This document shows positions 22,001 to 33,734 of a stretch of 64,000 bases of DNA, piece after piece (position 1 is the first letter of the stretch; every line of letters starts with the position of its first letter). The position numbers and the translations under genes are program-made. This DNA comes from Pogostemon cablin (Eukaryota > Streptophyta > Magnoliopsida > Lamiales > Lamiaceae): positions 5,248,355 through 5,312,354 of the forward strand of contig CM042970.1 of NCBI GenBank assembly GCA_023678885.1. The letters are read 5' to 3'. Below the pieces are notes generated by a model. It ran no database searches and had not been told where the DNA came from. It saw only the letters and a program-made list of their open reading frames with translations.

Positions 22001-23220
22001 TTAAAACCTCAAATGCAGAAAAATAATTGCTACTCTCTTTCTAGGTACTTCATGCAAAATTTTATTAAAGGTACATAAAGAAACAAAATATCCATCCATA
22101 AATAATTTAAAATCAAAATTAAATTCTTTGCTAAAATGAGGTACATAAAGATAATTCCTCAAAACAAGAGTTTTGTTCTTATTGAAAAATAAATAAATGT
22201 CTCCCACTGCAACAGTCATTACTCTTGTAGCATTCCCCAAGAGTATTAGAAATCTCCCCATTACTAAGCTGTCGGGTTTGGTCTGTAAAGAATTGTAGAC
22301 ATGGTCAGTGGCTTCCGTATCTACACACTAAGTGTCAGCAGATACAGCCGCTAAACACGATTCAACAACTAGTAAATTAGACTTACCATTCTTGTTCCCC
22401 TTCAAAAGAGGGCAGTCTGCCTTGTAGTGTCCTGACTACTTGCATTTGAAGCACTTGCCTTTAGGCTTATTGACTGCACCACCCTTTGCCTTTACTTGGT
22501 TCACCGATGCTGAATTTCCTTACTTCCTCTAATTCCTTCCACCTCTCGATTTGGGATAAGTAGCATTTTCAGCAACGTGAACATGAAGAGCTCGACAAAA
22601 CCGCCCTTATGCCACCACAAGTTCTGTCAGAAGCTCCGCCAACGTGTACAAACATTTGTTTATACCGTAGTTCAGATGAAACTGCTCAAAACTCCTAGGC
22701 AAGCTTTGGAATATGATATCAACTTGGGTTTCCCCATCGATTAAGCTCCAAGGACCTCCAACTCATTGTGTTGGCCCATCATCCTGAGGACATGTTCCCT
22801 TACGGGAGTGCCCATAGTCATTTTGGTGTCCATCAGCACAGCCATGCCCTCTGACCTAGCAAGATGACTCTGGTGTCTGAAGAGTTGTCTAAGATTCTGC
22901 ATCACATCATAGGCTGAGTTCATAGCTTGAAGCTAATGCTGAAATACGTTTGACATAGAAGCTAAAATATAGCATTTAGCCATCCTATAAGCTTTGACCC
23001 ACCTATTATAAGCAGCTCTTTCCTCTTCAGTAGAGTCATCAGTAGGTTCCGCAGGGCATTCCTCAGTGAGTACAAAAATATAATCTTCAGCAGTTAAAAC
23101 AATGTCCATGTTTCGTTTCCAGTCAACATAATTTGTAAGTTTATGTTCTTTAAGTATAACAGAAAGTGAGTTGAGTGTCATTTGAAAATCTTGATAATCA
23201 TAAATAAAAAAACAGATCAA
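22001..23220 (-). pseudogene. Copia retrotransposon gag, zinc knuckle and protease fragment
   Basis: Minus strand, in order: gag HKLTNYVDWKRNMDIVLTAE (23,220-22,933), NAYDVMQNLRQLFRHQSHLA-like stretch (22,923-22,741), CCHC zinc knuckle CFKCK, stop, SGHYKADCPLLK (about 22,460-22,400), and the protease-adjacent part VLRNYLYVPHFSKEFN (22,261-22,001). It belongs with the pol pieces at 18,978-20,430 as one broken Copia copy whose integrase is replaced by the LTR fragment and the Mutator-like element. Stops and shifts throughout. Confidence 0.75.
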
Positions 23221-24406
23221 ACACTTCGAATTTATTAATTTATATTGATTCCCTCAAAATAATATAAAATAAAATTCACCAATATCTCAAGCACCATGAA
23301 TTCACGTATACAAACCCGAACATTTACAAGAGAAGGTTTTACCCATTAATTTTATTCGTCAATCAAACTTTATGACAAAATAATTAATAGTCGGTTCCTC
23401 TTTAACTATGCAAATAACAGCAGTGACTCCGATGGGGAGGATACTTATTATTTGCACCAAGTGTTCACCATTATTTGATTCCAAGTCCATTGTACAAACT
23501 TATGTCACACGAGCTCGGATAACTTCCTACAATCATCATAAAGAAGTTTGTACTAGTGATCTGTGAACAAACTCATCCGATGGGGAGGAAGACACTATAA
23601 CCAACGCGCAAGTTTATTGACATCACTTACAAACCAATTAAGAAGGCCATGGGAATTATTAACCAATCCCCACTCCCACTTAGTTATTTAACACCGATGG
23701 TTTTTACATGTATATAAAATTCAATAATAAAATAGCAACTAGAAAGCTTCTATTTATGGCAGTAAATCAAATAGAACATGCATCCATATATATATAACAA
23801 TAATAGAAATTTAAATCAATTATGACAGTTACATATTAGGAAATAAATTGTCAAAATTAAGATGTCTTGTCCAATACTCCAGCGATTAAACCGATGCCTT
23901 ACGCAATAAGCAGGATGTCTTGCACCCTAAATCATCCACCATCACAGCTGCCCTGACCCGAAACTTACTGGAACACATCGTTGTCGCCTCCAAGAGCACC
24001 ACCGGTCGTGCCGGTCACAGGCATGATTCGCCCCGCTCACCGTCGGTGGTTGCACCGACGTCCCTAGCCGCATCGTACCGCTCGCCATCATGCCTGTCAT
24101 CCGCATGACTTTTTCCAACCATTGTCGGTAGTCGTGTTGACAGCCTTCGCTGTTCGTGCCACCAAGCCACACCGGTCTACCGATGGCTTCTTGCCGATGA
24201 CACTCAACAGCTGGTCGGACTGCAGGAAGTCCACTCCCCAGTCGTGTCGTTGATGCCTTGCGAGTTCCACCGCCAAGGCCTGTCTACATCAACCACTACC
24301 CGCCAGCGATGAAGGAGCTGTCCAGTGCGCCTCCTTACCATGTCTACGTCGTTGCAGCGTTGCAACAACTGCCCGATTGATGAGGGTTTTCTTTAAATGC
24401 AAAATT
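23221..24406 (-). other. Copia 5' leader region, no gene
   Basis: Upstream of gag on the minus strand, 23,221-23,900 is AT-rich and 23,920-24,370 is strongly GC-rich. A similar AT-poor leader lies upstream of the other Copia gag at 30,340-30,910. Open frames here are incidental to base composition. No clear LTR or primer-binding site was found. Confidence 0.4.
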
Positions 24407-24888
24407 AATTCTCAAATATTAAGGATATCAATTGCAGCTTAAACAAGCGACCAAGTTAAATATCGAACCCAAAGGACGATGTATTATCAATTTAATTATT
24501 TACTAATTAATTAAAACAAGAGATATAACTTCACCCCTTTCTAGGTACTATCAGTATTAATTATTTCCCTGGCCAATTTGTACTCTAACCCGATATGCTC
24601 TCCCTTTATAGGTACTATAAAGTTAACCTCCTTTTCATACTTATTAACCAGAATTCATTTCAATTAATAAGTACCTATATATGATAGTTCTAATGAAGTT
24701 TTGGAGTCCCCTCACTTAGAATCATAACATGGAATCCTGTTCAGCGGTAAACGTACTCAATCAACAACCAATATATATATTCAAACTCTATATACCAATT
24801 AATTATGCACAAAACAACTCTAAGTATGAATTAAAAATGCATAGTCTTTGATGAGCGTTTTCTCAACACACAATATAATCCCAAAGTA
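24407..24888 (-). mobile_element. Internally deleted partial LTR, tandem to the next LTR
   Basis: It shares ggatatcaattg, aaatatcgaacccaaaggac, ttctaggtactatcagtatt and ttcagcggtaaacg with the complete LTR that starts at 24,889, in the same orientation, but lacks the outer part. It ends at gtatgaaggat, where the complete LTR begins. The two form an LTR-LTR tandem remnant. Confidence 0.6.
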
Positions 24889-26358
24889 TGAAGGATATCA
24901 ATTGTAGTCTCGATAGGTGACCAAGTGATTATCGTATCTAATGGACGGATTGTTATCAATTTAATTATATTCTAATTAATTAAGATTATGTTTGGCAAAT
25001 TGGTTTGGAATTGTTACGAAATTAAATAAAGAATAACTTAAATATCAAATTAAATAAACAAGCAATAGAGAAAATTCGGTTGTGATCAAGTATGAAATTA
25101 GGTAGTTCTTCGGGCATCCAGTTTTACTTATTAATTTTCTTTCCATGTGTTATTGTCTGACTCTACCTTGTGGTTTATGGACGCATCACTAAACCATGCA
25201 AATTCACCCTATAGACACAAGTAAACATGCGTATAACACGTGTGAATATCTTTAGAGCAAGAGATATAATTCACCCTCCATTCTAGGTACTATCAGTATT
25301 AATTATTTCCCGTGCACTTAGTACTCTAACTCGATATGATCTCCCTCTATAGGTACTATGAAGTTATACTCTTTATCCGTACTTGTTAACCCGAATAATA
25401 TTCAATTAACAAGTATCTATAAAAGATAGTTCTAACAAAACTTCGGAATCCCTTCACGTAGAATTATAACATGTAATCTTGCTCAGCGGTGAACGCACTC
25501 AATCAATAACCTAGATATGTGTTTAGACTCTACATAACAGTTAATAATGTACAAAATGACCGTGAGTATGAATTGAAAAAGCACATTCTTATATAAAATA
25601 AACCACAAGTAGTGTTGTACGGAGTTTACACATGGAATTTCAATTAACTCATAAAACTTTCATATCCCTAGAACTACCGTAGCGATTCTAGCCCATGATT
25701 GATCTAGGAACAATCATGGCTAGTTGGTATGATCTTACTTGTCACGCCAGAGGAACCTCTCTTCACGAATCCTTCGGATAATGGTAGGGTTTCTATGATA
25801 GATGGATGATGAATGATGTGTCCCTTTTCTCCTGCGAAAGCTCTTCTTTTATACTGGTGGAACCTCCTTATGGGCTTAGGATGGGCTTTTTCTTGAAACA
25901 CACGTCAAATTTGGTAAAAGGCATTCGGAATTATCATAAATAGAAGCAGCGAGATCCGTTTGACCAAGCCTGGACTGGTCGAGCAAGGCCTTCAACTCGA
26001 GCAATGGTCTCATCTGCTTGACCAAGATGATTCTGGTCGAGCAACATCTCCAAGTCGAGCAAGCTATCTGGACGAATCTAAGTATTCTGCTCGACTTGGC
26101 CACCTTGTTCGACCAAAGTGATAATGGTTGAACAAGGTCTTGAGGTCGAATGGCCATTGAAAATTGCTTCAAAAATCATATCTTCCAATTCTGAGCACTT
26201 TCTATCTGTTTTCCTGTACAAATATGCTCAAAAAGCCCTTGTACCCTCTGATTTGTGATTTTTCCGTAAACATACCGATTCGTCTCAATAAAAGACTCAA
26301 TCGTACTCAATTTCCACGGAAATCAGAGCCTAAAATACGTGAATTTACACTCTCGTCA
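24889..26358 (-). mobile_element. Athila-like Ty3/Gypsy LTR (3' LTR), about 1.47 kb
   Basis: In element orientation it runs TGACGAGAGTG at 26,358 to CTTCA at 24,889, with TG...CA ends. A TATA box CAGTATAAAAGAAGAG lies at about 25,840-25,855. U3 (25,960-26,150) has many GGTCGAGCA or TTGACCAAG motifs in both orientations. A polypurine tract AGTTTGGGGGTT (26,359-26,370) immediately precedes it, so this is a 3' LTR with its internal region at higher coordinates. The polypurine tract and the downstream-type ORF support an Athila-like element. Confidence 0.75.
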
Positions 26359-26370
26359 AACCCCCAAACT
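26359..26370 (-). other. Polypurine tract of the Athila-like element
   Basis: Minus strand AGTTTGGGGGTT abuts the LTR start TGACGAG, as expected for the plus-strand priming site. Confidence 0.7.
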
Positions 26371-27966
26371 TACATGTTGCTCGTCCCGAGGCAACGAAAA
26401 TCAAAACAAATCCAGAGAGTGTAATCACGAGGTCAAGAACTACCTATCCTAACACATGTAATTATATCAATTCAAGTCATACAATCCATCATACCTTTTA
26501 TTCATTAAAAACATCAATTAATCATAAAACTTCTACGAGTGCTAAGTCATCTAGCTCATGGGTAAGTGTTTACTCTCTCTCTCAAGTGTAAAAGATGTAC
26601 ACTTTATGGGTAAGTATCGACACTCAATTTCAATTCATATACTCGTGTAACCATAAGCACGACAAGGGTCTCAAAAATCCATCTATAACTACTTCAATAC
26701 TATGATCACAAAGGACTTGCATATAGGTTGTAACGTTGGCTCTTTGGTAAAGGTAGGAGAATATAGATAAGTAACTAAATTACTAGCAAAGAAGTACCTT
26801 GGAGATTCGTTTTTCATCAGCTTCATTCTTCTCTCCTTCGTCTTTCTTATGATCACTTCAACACATGATTCCTCCATCTTTACTTGGATCAACATTATTT
26901 CTTCGCAGCAGAATACCAATTACGATGTTCTTCAAGTATAAGGGTACCAGTTTCGGGCACTATCCTTTCTAGCATTAGGGATACCAGTGTTAGACACTAT
27001 CCCTTGCAAGATTTAACCTCTTGTCTCTTGATTCTTACTACAATAAATCACTCTTTCTTGTTTCTCTTCAAAACTTCATATAGCATTCATTTACCTCCAC
27101 TCTTTACTAGTAATAGATGTTCAAGGCTCAACAAGGTAAAAGGCTATTTATAAATGGCTTGCCCAAAGAAAAAGCTTTAAGGGTCAAAATGGCTTCCAAT
27201 GATAATCATATAATAAGGTAGGATAAATTTGTCTAAGTGACTCAATTGACAACAACGGCCTAAGATCATTTCCTAGCATCTATCAATTATAGACTTCAAA
27301 CAATACTCCAAGTCAAGTTCTAGAATACGAGTATACAAACGACTCTCAAGAATAAACTATCATGTGTATAGCACGATCAAAAGGCTCAAATCCTCACATG
27401 GGTAATAGAATCCTAAGCAGTCTTCAAAGCATGCAATCAATATCAATTTTCTATGAACTACAAGTAAAATAGAACATGCTCGTCATCAACAAATCAACAT
27501 ACATCAAAATAAGATACATGCATAACACGAACAATCATCATCAATAAACAGTCGCAAATCCATGTACACATCTCCCAACAATCAATCAATCACTCATCAT
27601 CAAAATCAATACATGCCACTCACACAAGAATCACACACTACACCCACAGCCATCAAGTCTCCACCTGTAAAGTGTAAAAGAGAATGGGGATGAGAAGAAT
27701 AATAAAATATAAAAGACCTGGCAAATCTATTCCTCCGGAGCATTATCATCCTCATCATCCTCATGACATCGATCAAACGCTCTATGGAGATCACTGATAT
27801 TCCTATCCATCACACGCCCATGATCATACATCTACCTCAACCGACCATCCATGACATCATAACACGCATTGAGTGCGGCATAGTTAGTATTTGCAAGCGC
27901 CAGCTGTCTATTTATTTCTTGCTAGTTTGCATTCAGCGTGGCGAAGTGCTCGTGCATCAATCGGAA
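26371..27966 (-). other. Non-coding 3' internal region of the Athila-like element
   Basis: Between the polypurine tract and the accessory ORF. No conserved protein was seen. 26,930-27,010 contains short repeated phrases (agggtaccagt, agggataccagtg, cactatccctt). Athila elements typically have such a long non-coding stretch before the 3' LTR. Confidence 0.45.
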
Positions 27967-29363
27967 CTAGTCCCTATAAAACTGATCCTGAGTTACCCAA
28001 TAATCTTGTTGCGGTTGTAGCTGTGGTTGTGACTCGAAAAACTCCTGCTCCTGAGGCAGCTGAGGCTGCACCGGGGACATATCAATCCCCGAATAATCAA
28101 GAGCGGGTGGTGGCTGCAGCTCCTCATCTACAAAGTCGGTCAGATACCCTATCAGAACCATATCCTCATCTAAGACGATCTCATGAGCCCACATATCAGT
28201 AAGGGGCCTCCAATCTCCCTTTCCCAAGCATGTCTCCGAGATCACCGTGTGCTCCGTGTATTCATCAATAAATTATTGTTTATTCTAACTGTAGTAAGAT
28301 CAATAATCACCATTGGAAAGCTGAACGTACTAGGATTATTTTCTCGGATGAACATCCAAGTATCATCTAGCCGCTCAATCAGCCCCATCCTTACACATGA
28401 TGTCAAGATCAAGTCCGGATCCCTTCGGATAGGCATGTGCCTACTCAAATCGACTCTATAGTACTCAGTGATCAAGGTGATGAGTCTTCTGATGTTCACG
28501 CGCTGAAATTCATGAGTCGTGAACTTGTGCAGCTGATTGAAAAAGTACGATGCTACGTTGAAGCGAACTCCATGAAGCATGCACCATAACACATACAACT
28601 CTCCCCTTGGAATGCAACTTCCTTCGGACCTAGCAAACAGCGTGTTACCCAAAATTATGTCCATGTAACCAATCACGGGGTTGCGAATGAAGGCAACCTT
28701 AGAAGTATTCAAATTGTAATGCTGTTGCCTCCCTGTAATAGCTCTCCAAAACTCATTCGACTTGAAATAATCATGCTCCACATCCGACTCATTCTCACAG
28801 CCAATCAATTCATTAAACTCTCGGGCATATCATTTGCTCTTGCCCGCCAATCTGCAACCGAATACCATAAGGAAGGTATCGATCTCCACGCTCAATCATT
28901 AACATGCACAAGACCTCCGCAGTTATGTAGAAATAGGTTTCTCTCTTCATCTCCAAAAATCAAGTAATGCCCACTTGATCCAACATCCAACGAATGTGGG
29001 TGAGAATATTCATTTCCCTCATATCATGGTCATCCTGATACCGTGTCCTTGTGATCTTTTGCGCTATTGCAGTCCAAATATCCTTCTTCTCCTTCCAATT
29101 TTGAATTTTTAGCCCATAGTCTGATGGCCTCCTCTTCTCCATCCTTATTTTCTTGACTATCTCTGCAAGCGAAGGCGACCTAGGTCCCTTCCTCTTGGAT
29201 GATGAAGCAATCTCTTTTTCTACAAAAACAATACTTCAATATATACCAAAAGAGATAAATATACTCAACCTAGACTAGCATGAATCCTACTCAAGACTTC
29301 ACTAAGCATTATCACTACAATTCAAGAGTAAAAAGCGAGAAGAAACATACCTTTGCTTGACAT
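27967..29363 (-). pseudogene. Athila-type accessory ORF (putative plant transposon protein), decayed, with an apparent intron
   Basis: On the minus strand an ATG at 29,361-29,363 reads MSSK, followed by GTATGT and, about 140 bp later, TTTTTGTAG; then KEIASSSKRKGPRSPSLAEI. Next come IRWMLDQVGIT and stop, KRETYFYITAEVLCMLMIER in another frame, and a long frame 28,808-28,242 with VLWCMLHGVRFNVASYFFNQ and HMPIRRDPDLILTSCVRMGL. A further frame 28,245-27,967 is Gln/Pro-rich. This pattern matches the gene placed after pol in Athila-type elements (env-like position; PF20167-like domain). At least three frame changes break it. Confidence 0.65.
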
Positions 29364-29562
29364 GGTGTGTATATGGTCAAAAGATAAAATATCCCCAAAA
29401 AAATTCAATTCTCGTCCTAAATCGGATTTAAGATCCCTCGAATTTGGATGTGAAAGTGTGTGGAATGCAGTATTAAAGTGTAGGGAAGAGTTTGGAAGAA
29501 AAACTTACAGTTTGGAATCGGTGGTCGAGAAAGGGTGACTGGTGTATGTCAAACGGAATGAA

Positions 29563-30100
29563 AACTGACCTTTTAAAAATCTAGAGTAACATCATCACGA
29601 CCATACTTAATAGCAGATTTGACATCACAATAAGATTCAGGAATAGCATTTAAAAAGACAATGGGGGAATACTCATCAATGTGCTTATCTCCAAATTGCT
29701 TAATATCAATAATAAGCTTTGTAAACATGTCCAAGTTTTCATCAATGTCCTTATTCAAATCCAATTTGAAACTGAAAAATTTTTCAAGTAAGAACATCCT
29801 ACTAGGCAAAGATTACACATTGAACAATTCATCCAACTTTTTCCATATTTTTTCAGCAGACTCAAAAGGATCAACCTTTCTTAACACAGAGTCAGATAGA
29901 TTTAAAGTAATGGATGATAAAGCAAGCTCATTCATTTCAGTTTTCTTATCTTCAGTTACAGTGGCAGAATGCGTTCCATCAATGGTCTTATAAACACGTT
30001 GTTGAACCAAAATACATTTTATTTTTTGTTTCCAAAATTTAAAATCAGTTTTACCATCAAAATGAGTCATTCCAAAGGAATTGGAAGCCATTTAACAAGC
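29563..30100 (-). pseudogene. Copia gag N-terminal fragment
   Basis: Minus strand: MASNSFGMTHFDGKTDFKFW at 30,091, continuing KIKCILVQQRVYKTIDG, ending near 29,813; then FKLDLNKDIDENLDMFTKLI and LNAIPESYCDVKSAIKYGRD to about 29,573. This is the UBN2-type gag of Tork/TNT1-like Copia elements. It is cut at about 29,563 where unrelated sequence with the Athila-type ORF begins. Confidence 0.8.
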
Positions 30101-30913
30101 ACAAAGCACAAACCACAACACACGAAGAAAAAAGCTGACAATCAAGAGTACACACAACGGAAGTAGGATAACAAATATCACAAAAAAATATCTCACAAAG
30201 AGAGGACCAGCCGCCTCAGAGCATCACAAAGGAGGACCAACCGCCTCAGGGTAACACAAAGATATATCAACTGAACAATTCAAAAAGAAACGAGAAAACA
30301 CAAAGTTTAAGGATCGAAGGAACTCCCTGAACCACCGACGGACGGTGGACGTCGGTTCTGACCGGCGCCGAAAAGAAGCTGACGGTCAGTGGTCAGCAAT
30401 TGGAGGCGGCGAACAACACAGCTCCAGCGTTCAGCAGCGGTCAGCAGCTCCGGCTTTGGCGGACGGTGTCAGCGGCGGCCTTCAAACGATAGCGGTGGCT
30501 GTCGAAACCCTAACGTGCGACGGCAATGACGTTCTGAATGGACAGCAACGCCTGCGGGTTTTTCTGCATCGCGATGGACGGACGACGCATTTCTGGCGGT
30601 GGGTAGTGGGTCTGACCGGAACTCCAGCGGCTGTGAGCGGTGGGACCCTAGCGGTGGTGGCTTCTCGATCCAGCAGTTTGCGAATAGATAGCGACGTGTG
30701 GCAACTTTGATCTGACCGGTGGCAGTCAGTATAACGACGGACGGCGGACGAGGGCGGCGGCGGCGGTCAGCACAGTGACGGGTCAGAACAGATCTGATCG
30801 AAACCAGCTGGAACAGCAGGCTACACAGCGATAGACGACGGACAGCTTCGGCGGACAAGCTGCAGCTAAAGGACGACGACTGCTGCGCTGATGGACAACG
30901 AACGATCAACCTT
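30101..30913 (-). other. GC-rich Copia 5' leader
   Basis: Between the primer-binding site and gag. Highly GC-rich with short direct repeats (ggcggcg, cggtcag). Long open frames on both strands here (30,345-30,710 and 30,469-30,909) are side effects of GC content, with no protein family resemblance. Confidence 0.5.
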
Positions 30914-30925
30914 GCTCTGGTACCA
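30914..30925 (-). other. Primer-binding site of the Copia fragment (tRNA-Met type)
   Basis: Minus strand TGGTACCAGAGC, one base from the LTR end TAACA; it matches the usual plant Copia site TGGTATCAGAGC except for one base. Confidence 0.8.
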
Positions 30926-30926
30926 T

Positions 30927-31080
30927 TGTTAGGTGGATGTAGTGGTCGTCATCATTGATCTTCGTTGCTAGAAGGTTGCAGATCGTGGAGGTTCTCCGGT
31001 GCTCAGATTTCCTCTCAACAACTCACAAAGAATCGTATCTTTTGCCCACACACTACGGTTCTCAAATTAGGGGATGATAA
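30927..31080 (-). mobile_element. 5' LTR of the Copia fragment (outer end not located)
   Basis: The inner end is fixed by the primer-binding site: LTR 3' terminus ACCTAACA at 30,927. The sequence going outward includes probable R/U5. The outer end could not be placed; it may extend past 31,080 toward 31,200. Confidence 0.55.
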
Positions 31081-31958
31081 GGGCTTGTGGTGTAAGATTA
31101 TGGGGCAGCTTTAATTAATTAAAGCTGGCCCAATACGTAAGGATATGAAGACCAACACTTTGGGCCAACATAGGCCCAATGGGCCCAACACAAGTAGATA
31201 TGTAGGCCCAATGACTAGCTTGCCACCGTCTTTTTTTTGTAATATGTGGAATCAGATCCTTATCTTAAGCCCATATGGTACTTTTCAATGCGAGTCATCT
31301 TTCCTAATCTATTTTTGATAAAAATCTAATCAGATTTTCTTTCACCTTTTTGGCCACATACATACGCTGATACGTTGGGTTCTCACTTCTAACCTTTCTC
31401 TCTCATCTTTACTAGTGGTGTGGAACGGGCCCGAAACTTGGCAGAGAATTGTCGTTGACAGATGCAAGCCGAGCTAGGGTACGTGGTGGAGTCGGATTAC
31501 TAAGGGAAAGGGGTGGCGACACGAAGATAGCGGTAGAGGTCACTCTCTCTATCTATTGAAGGAGTGGGATCACCTGAAGATGCTGATGGCGATGGTGGCC
31601 GTGGAGAATCCAATGTTGCAAAGGGTGGAGGAGAAGATAGGGTTTAAGAGAAAAAGGGATTTGGAGAAAATATTATTTATTGAAGGAGAAGGCCACAGAT
31701 GCTTTCATTTTCAACATTTTACATGGAAATTCATCTCTTAGGGATGAACTTCAAATAAATGAGCAATAGAAGAAGTGGGCTTTGATCTGATGTGAATCAC
31801 CAAATCTATTGGTGATGGTGTATCACAAATACTATATTGATGTTAAGTGAACATGATAATATGTGCTTTGACTTAATGACTCATGTATTGTGGCATCACT
31901 ATGTTAGGATTATTTTTATACTTCTAATTAAATTTCTTTAAATTGGAACCAAATTACT
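31081..31958 (+). other. Region with an unidentified coding-like fragment (31,556-31,741)
   Basis: Up to about 31,380 nothing is recognised. At 31,556-31,741 a plus-strand frame reads LKMLMAMVAVENPMLQRVEE, then IGFKRKRDLEKILFIEGEGH and RCFHFQHFTWKFIS, protein-like but not assigned. It may be another captured exon like those at 37,862 and 39,007 on the other side of the inserted Copia element. Confidence 0.3.
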
Positions 31959-32732
31959 TGTTGTGTATAGATCATGCATGCATACGTATGAATGGTGTAG
32001 GTTAGCAACATACATGTTTAGGGTGATGATTAAGAAATTAATTAGCATGATCAAACGGTTGTGATCATGCTATTCACAGTAAGAGAGAACCGTTGGATGA
32101 AGGCATGATGCTTATAGGTGGATGATGATTTTGTTGAGTTAGTTAGTAGTTGTATAACTACTGATGGTTTTGTTGAGTTAGTTAGTAGTTGTATAACTAC
32201 TGATCCAGCTGGCTTCAACAGGTGATGGTTTGATATAAGCAGCAAGGTGGAAACATGTTTGTTGCATAATGAGAGCCATAGGATTAAAGGTATCAGAAGT
32301 AGAAGTTGAGCTGATGGATTGGTGACTTGGCAAGTTCTTTAGGTAGTTAAATCATCAGTTGTAACTGAATGCAACTGATCACATGGAAGTTGCTGAGTTT
32401 GCTGATGGATGCTGAAACCCACTGGTGTGGTATAAAAGAAATATCACATGCACAACAGAAAAGAGAATGATCAACATCAGTTAAGTTTCTTAACAATTTA
32501 GGATTTTCTCATTATCTTCTCCAAGTAGTTGTAACTTGTATTCCATCATATTAGTGATCTCTCTCCTTAAGAAGTGGATGTAGATTTTTAAGATCGAACC
32601 ACTATAAATTCTTGTCTCTTTTCTGAAGTTTGATTTCATTTTTAGATTCAATACGGGAGAGAGATAGTGTGAGAAAGATAGTGTGTGCAAGATTGTTCAA
32701 AGTATAGCTCAACTTTGCATGCATTCATAAGA
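31959..32732 (+). repeat. 5' LTR of the Copia element, 774 bp, with 39-bp tandem duplication
   Basis: Begins TGTTGTGTATAGATC and ends cattcataaga. Relative to the 3' LTR it has an extra 39-bp unit: ttttgttgagttagttagta starts at 32,129 and again at 32,168. Otherwise nearly identical to the 3' LTR. A TATA-like tataaaag lies near 32,441. Confidence 0.9.
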
Positions 32733-32733
32733 A

Positions 32734-32750
32734 TTGACACCGTCTGTGGG
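32734..32750 (+). other. Probable primer-binding site of the Copia element
   Basis: ttgacaccgtctgtggg directly follows the 5' LTR. It is not the usual Copia Met-tRNA site but resembles the Gypsy-type site at 55,310-55,331 (tggcgccgtctgtg). Confidence 0.5.
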
Positions 32751-32793
32751 AAGCCAAGAAGAAGAAGAAGAATCAGTGGAGAAGAAGATCAAA

Positions 32794-33734
32794 TGGTTAC
32801 TACTAAGTTTGATATTGAAAAGTTTTCAGAGAAGGCAGACTTCAGTCTGTGGGGGATGAAGATGGAGGCCATATTGGTTCAACAAGGATTATCAGAAGCA
32901 ATCAAACCACTTCCTGAAGCCGCAGCAGCTGATGTTGTTGCTCTTGCAGCAGATCAAGAACAACAAACCAAGGCTAGAAGTACACTTATCCTGTGTCTTG
33001 GAGATAAAGCCCTGAGGGAAATTTCAAAGGAAGTTACAGCAAGTGGAGTTTAGAAGAAATTTAAGGAGCTGTACATAGTTAAAAGTTTGGTCAACCGTTT
33101 GTACATGAAGCAGAAACTATACTCTTTCAAGGTATCAGAAGATAAGTTAATAATTGGTCAATTAGATGAGTTTAATAAGATCATTGATGATCCAGAAAAT
33201 ATTGATGTGGCTCTGTCAACTGAAGACAAAGCTGTCATTCTCATGTCAGCCCTTCCAAAGTCCTTTGAAGGTTTAAGAGATACACTTTTGTTTGCTAATG
33301 CTGAATCAATCTCTCTTGAGCAAGTCTTGTTGGCAGTTAAGGCAAATGTGTTTCACAAGAATCCAGAACAACAAGCAACTGCAGAAGGGTTGGTAGCAAA
33401 GAAACAGAATCAGTGGAGCAAGAACAACAAGAATAATAAAAGCAATATTGATAAGAGGAAGACAGAAAAGAACTTTAGTACTCCATCAGATGAAGAAGAA
33501 AACAAGAACTGCTTCCACTGCAATAAGCCTGGACATTTCAAGAAACAATGTTTCAAATGGAAAGCAATGGTGGCAAAGAAGATAGCTGAAAATGGAGGAA
33601 ATAAGAGGTCTCATGCAAATCAGGTAACAACTAATCAAGTTGGTTCAGATTCTGATTTCATTGAAGCAATGACAGTTTGTTCTAGTTCAGTATCAGAAGA
33701 GTGGTTATGGATTCAGGATGTACATTTCATATGA
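32794..33734 (+). pseudogene. Copia gag with one premature stop
   Basis: Starts MVTTKFDIEKFSEKADFSLW, a typical Copia gag N-terminus. A TAG at 33,051-33,053 interrupts it where relatives have a Trp (V-stop-KKFKELY). Reading continues through LYMKQKLYSFKVSEDKLIIG to the CCHC zinc knuckle NCFHCNKPGHFKKQCFKW near 33,510-33,560. The gag frame runs to 33,734 and then is out of register with the protease frame, consistent with a single-base loss near 33,700. Confidence 0.9.

Noticed and set aside
23920..24172. GC-rich open frames on both strands
   Set aside because: Same kind of GC-rich leader upstream of a Copia gag; low stop frequency is due to base composition.
30345..30909. Overlapping 121- and 146-codon open frames on opposite strands
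   Set aside because: They fall in the GC-rich Copia leader between primer-binding site and gag, and show no family resemblance.
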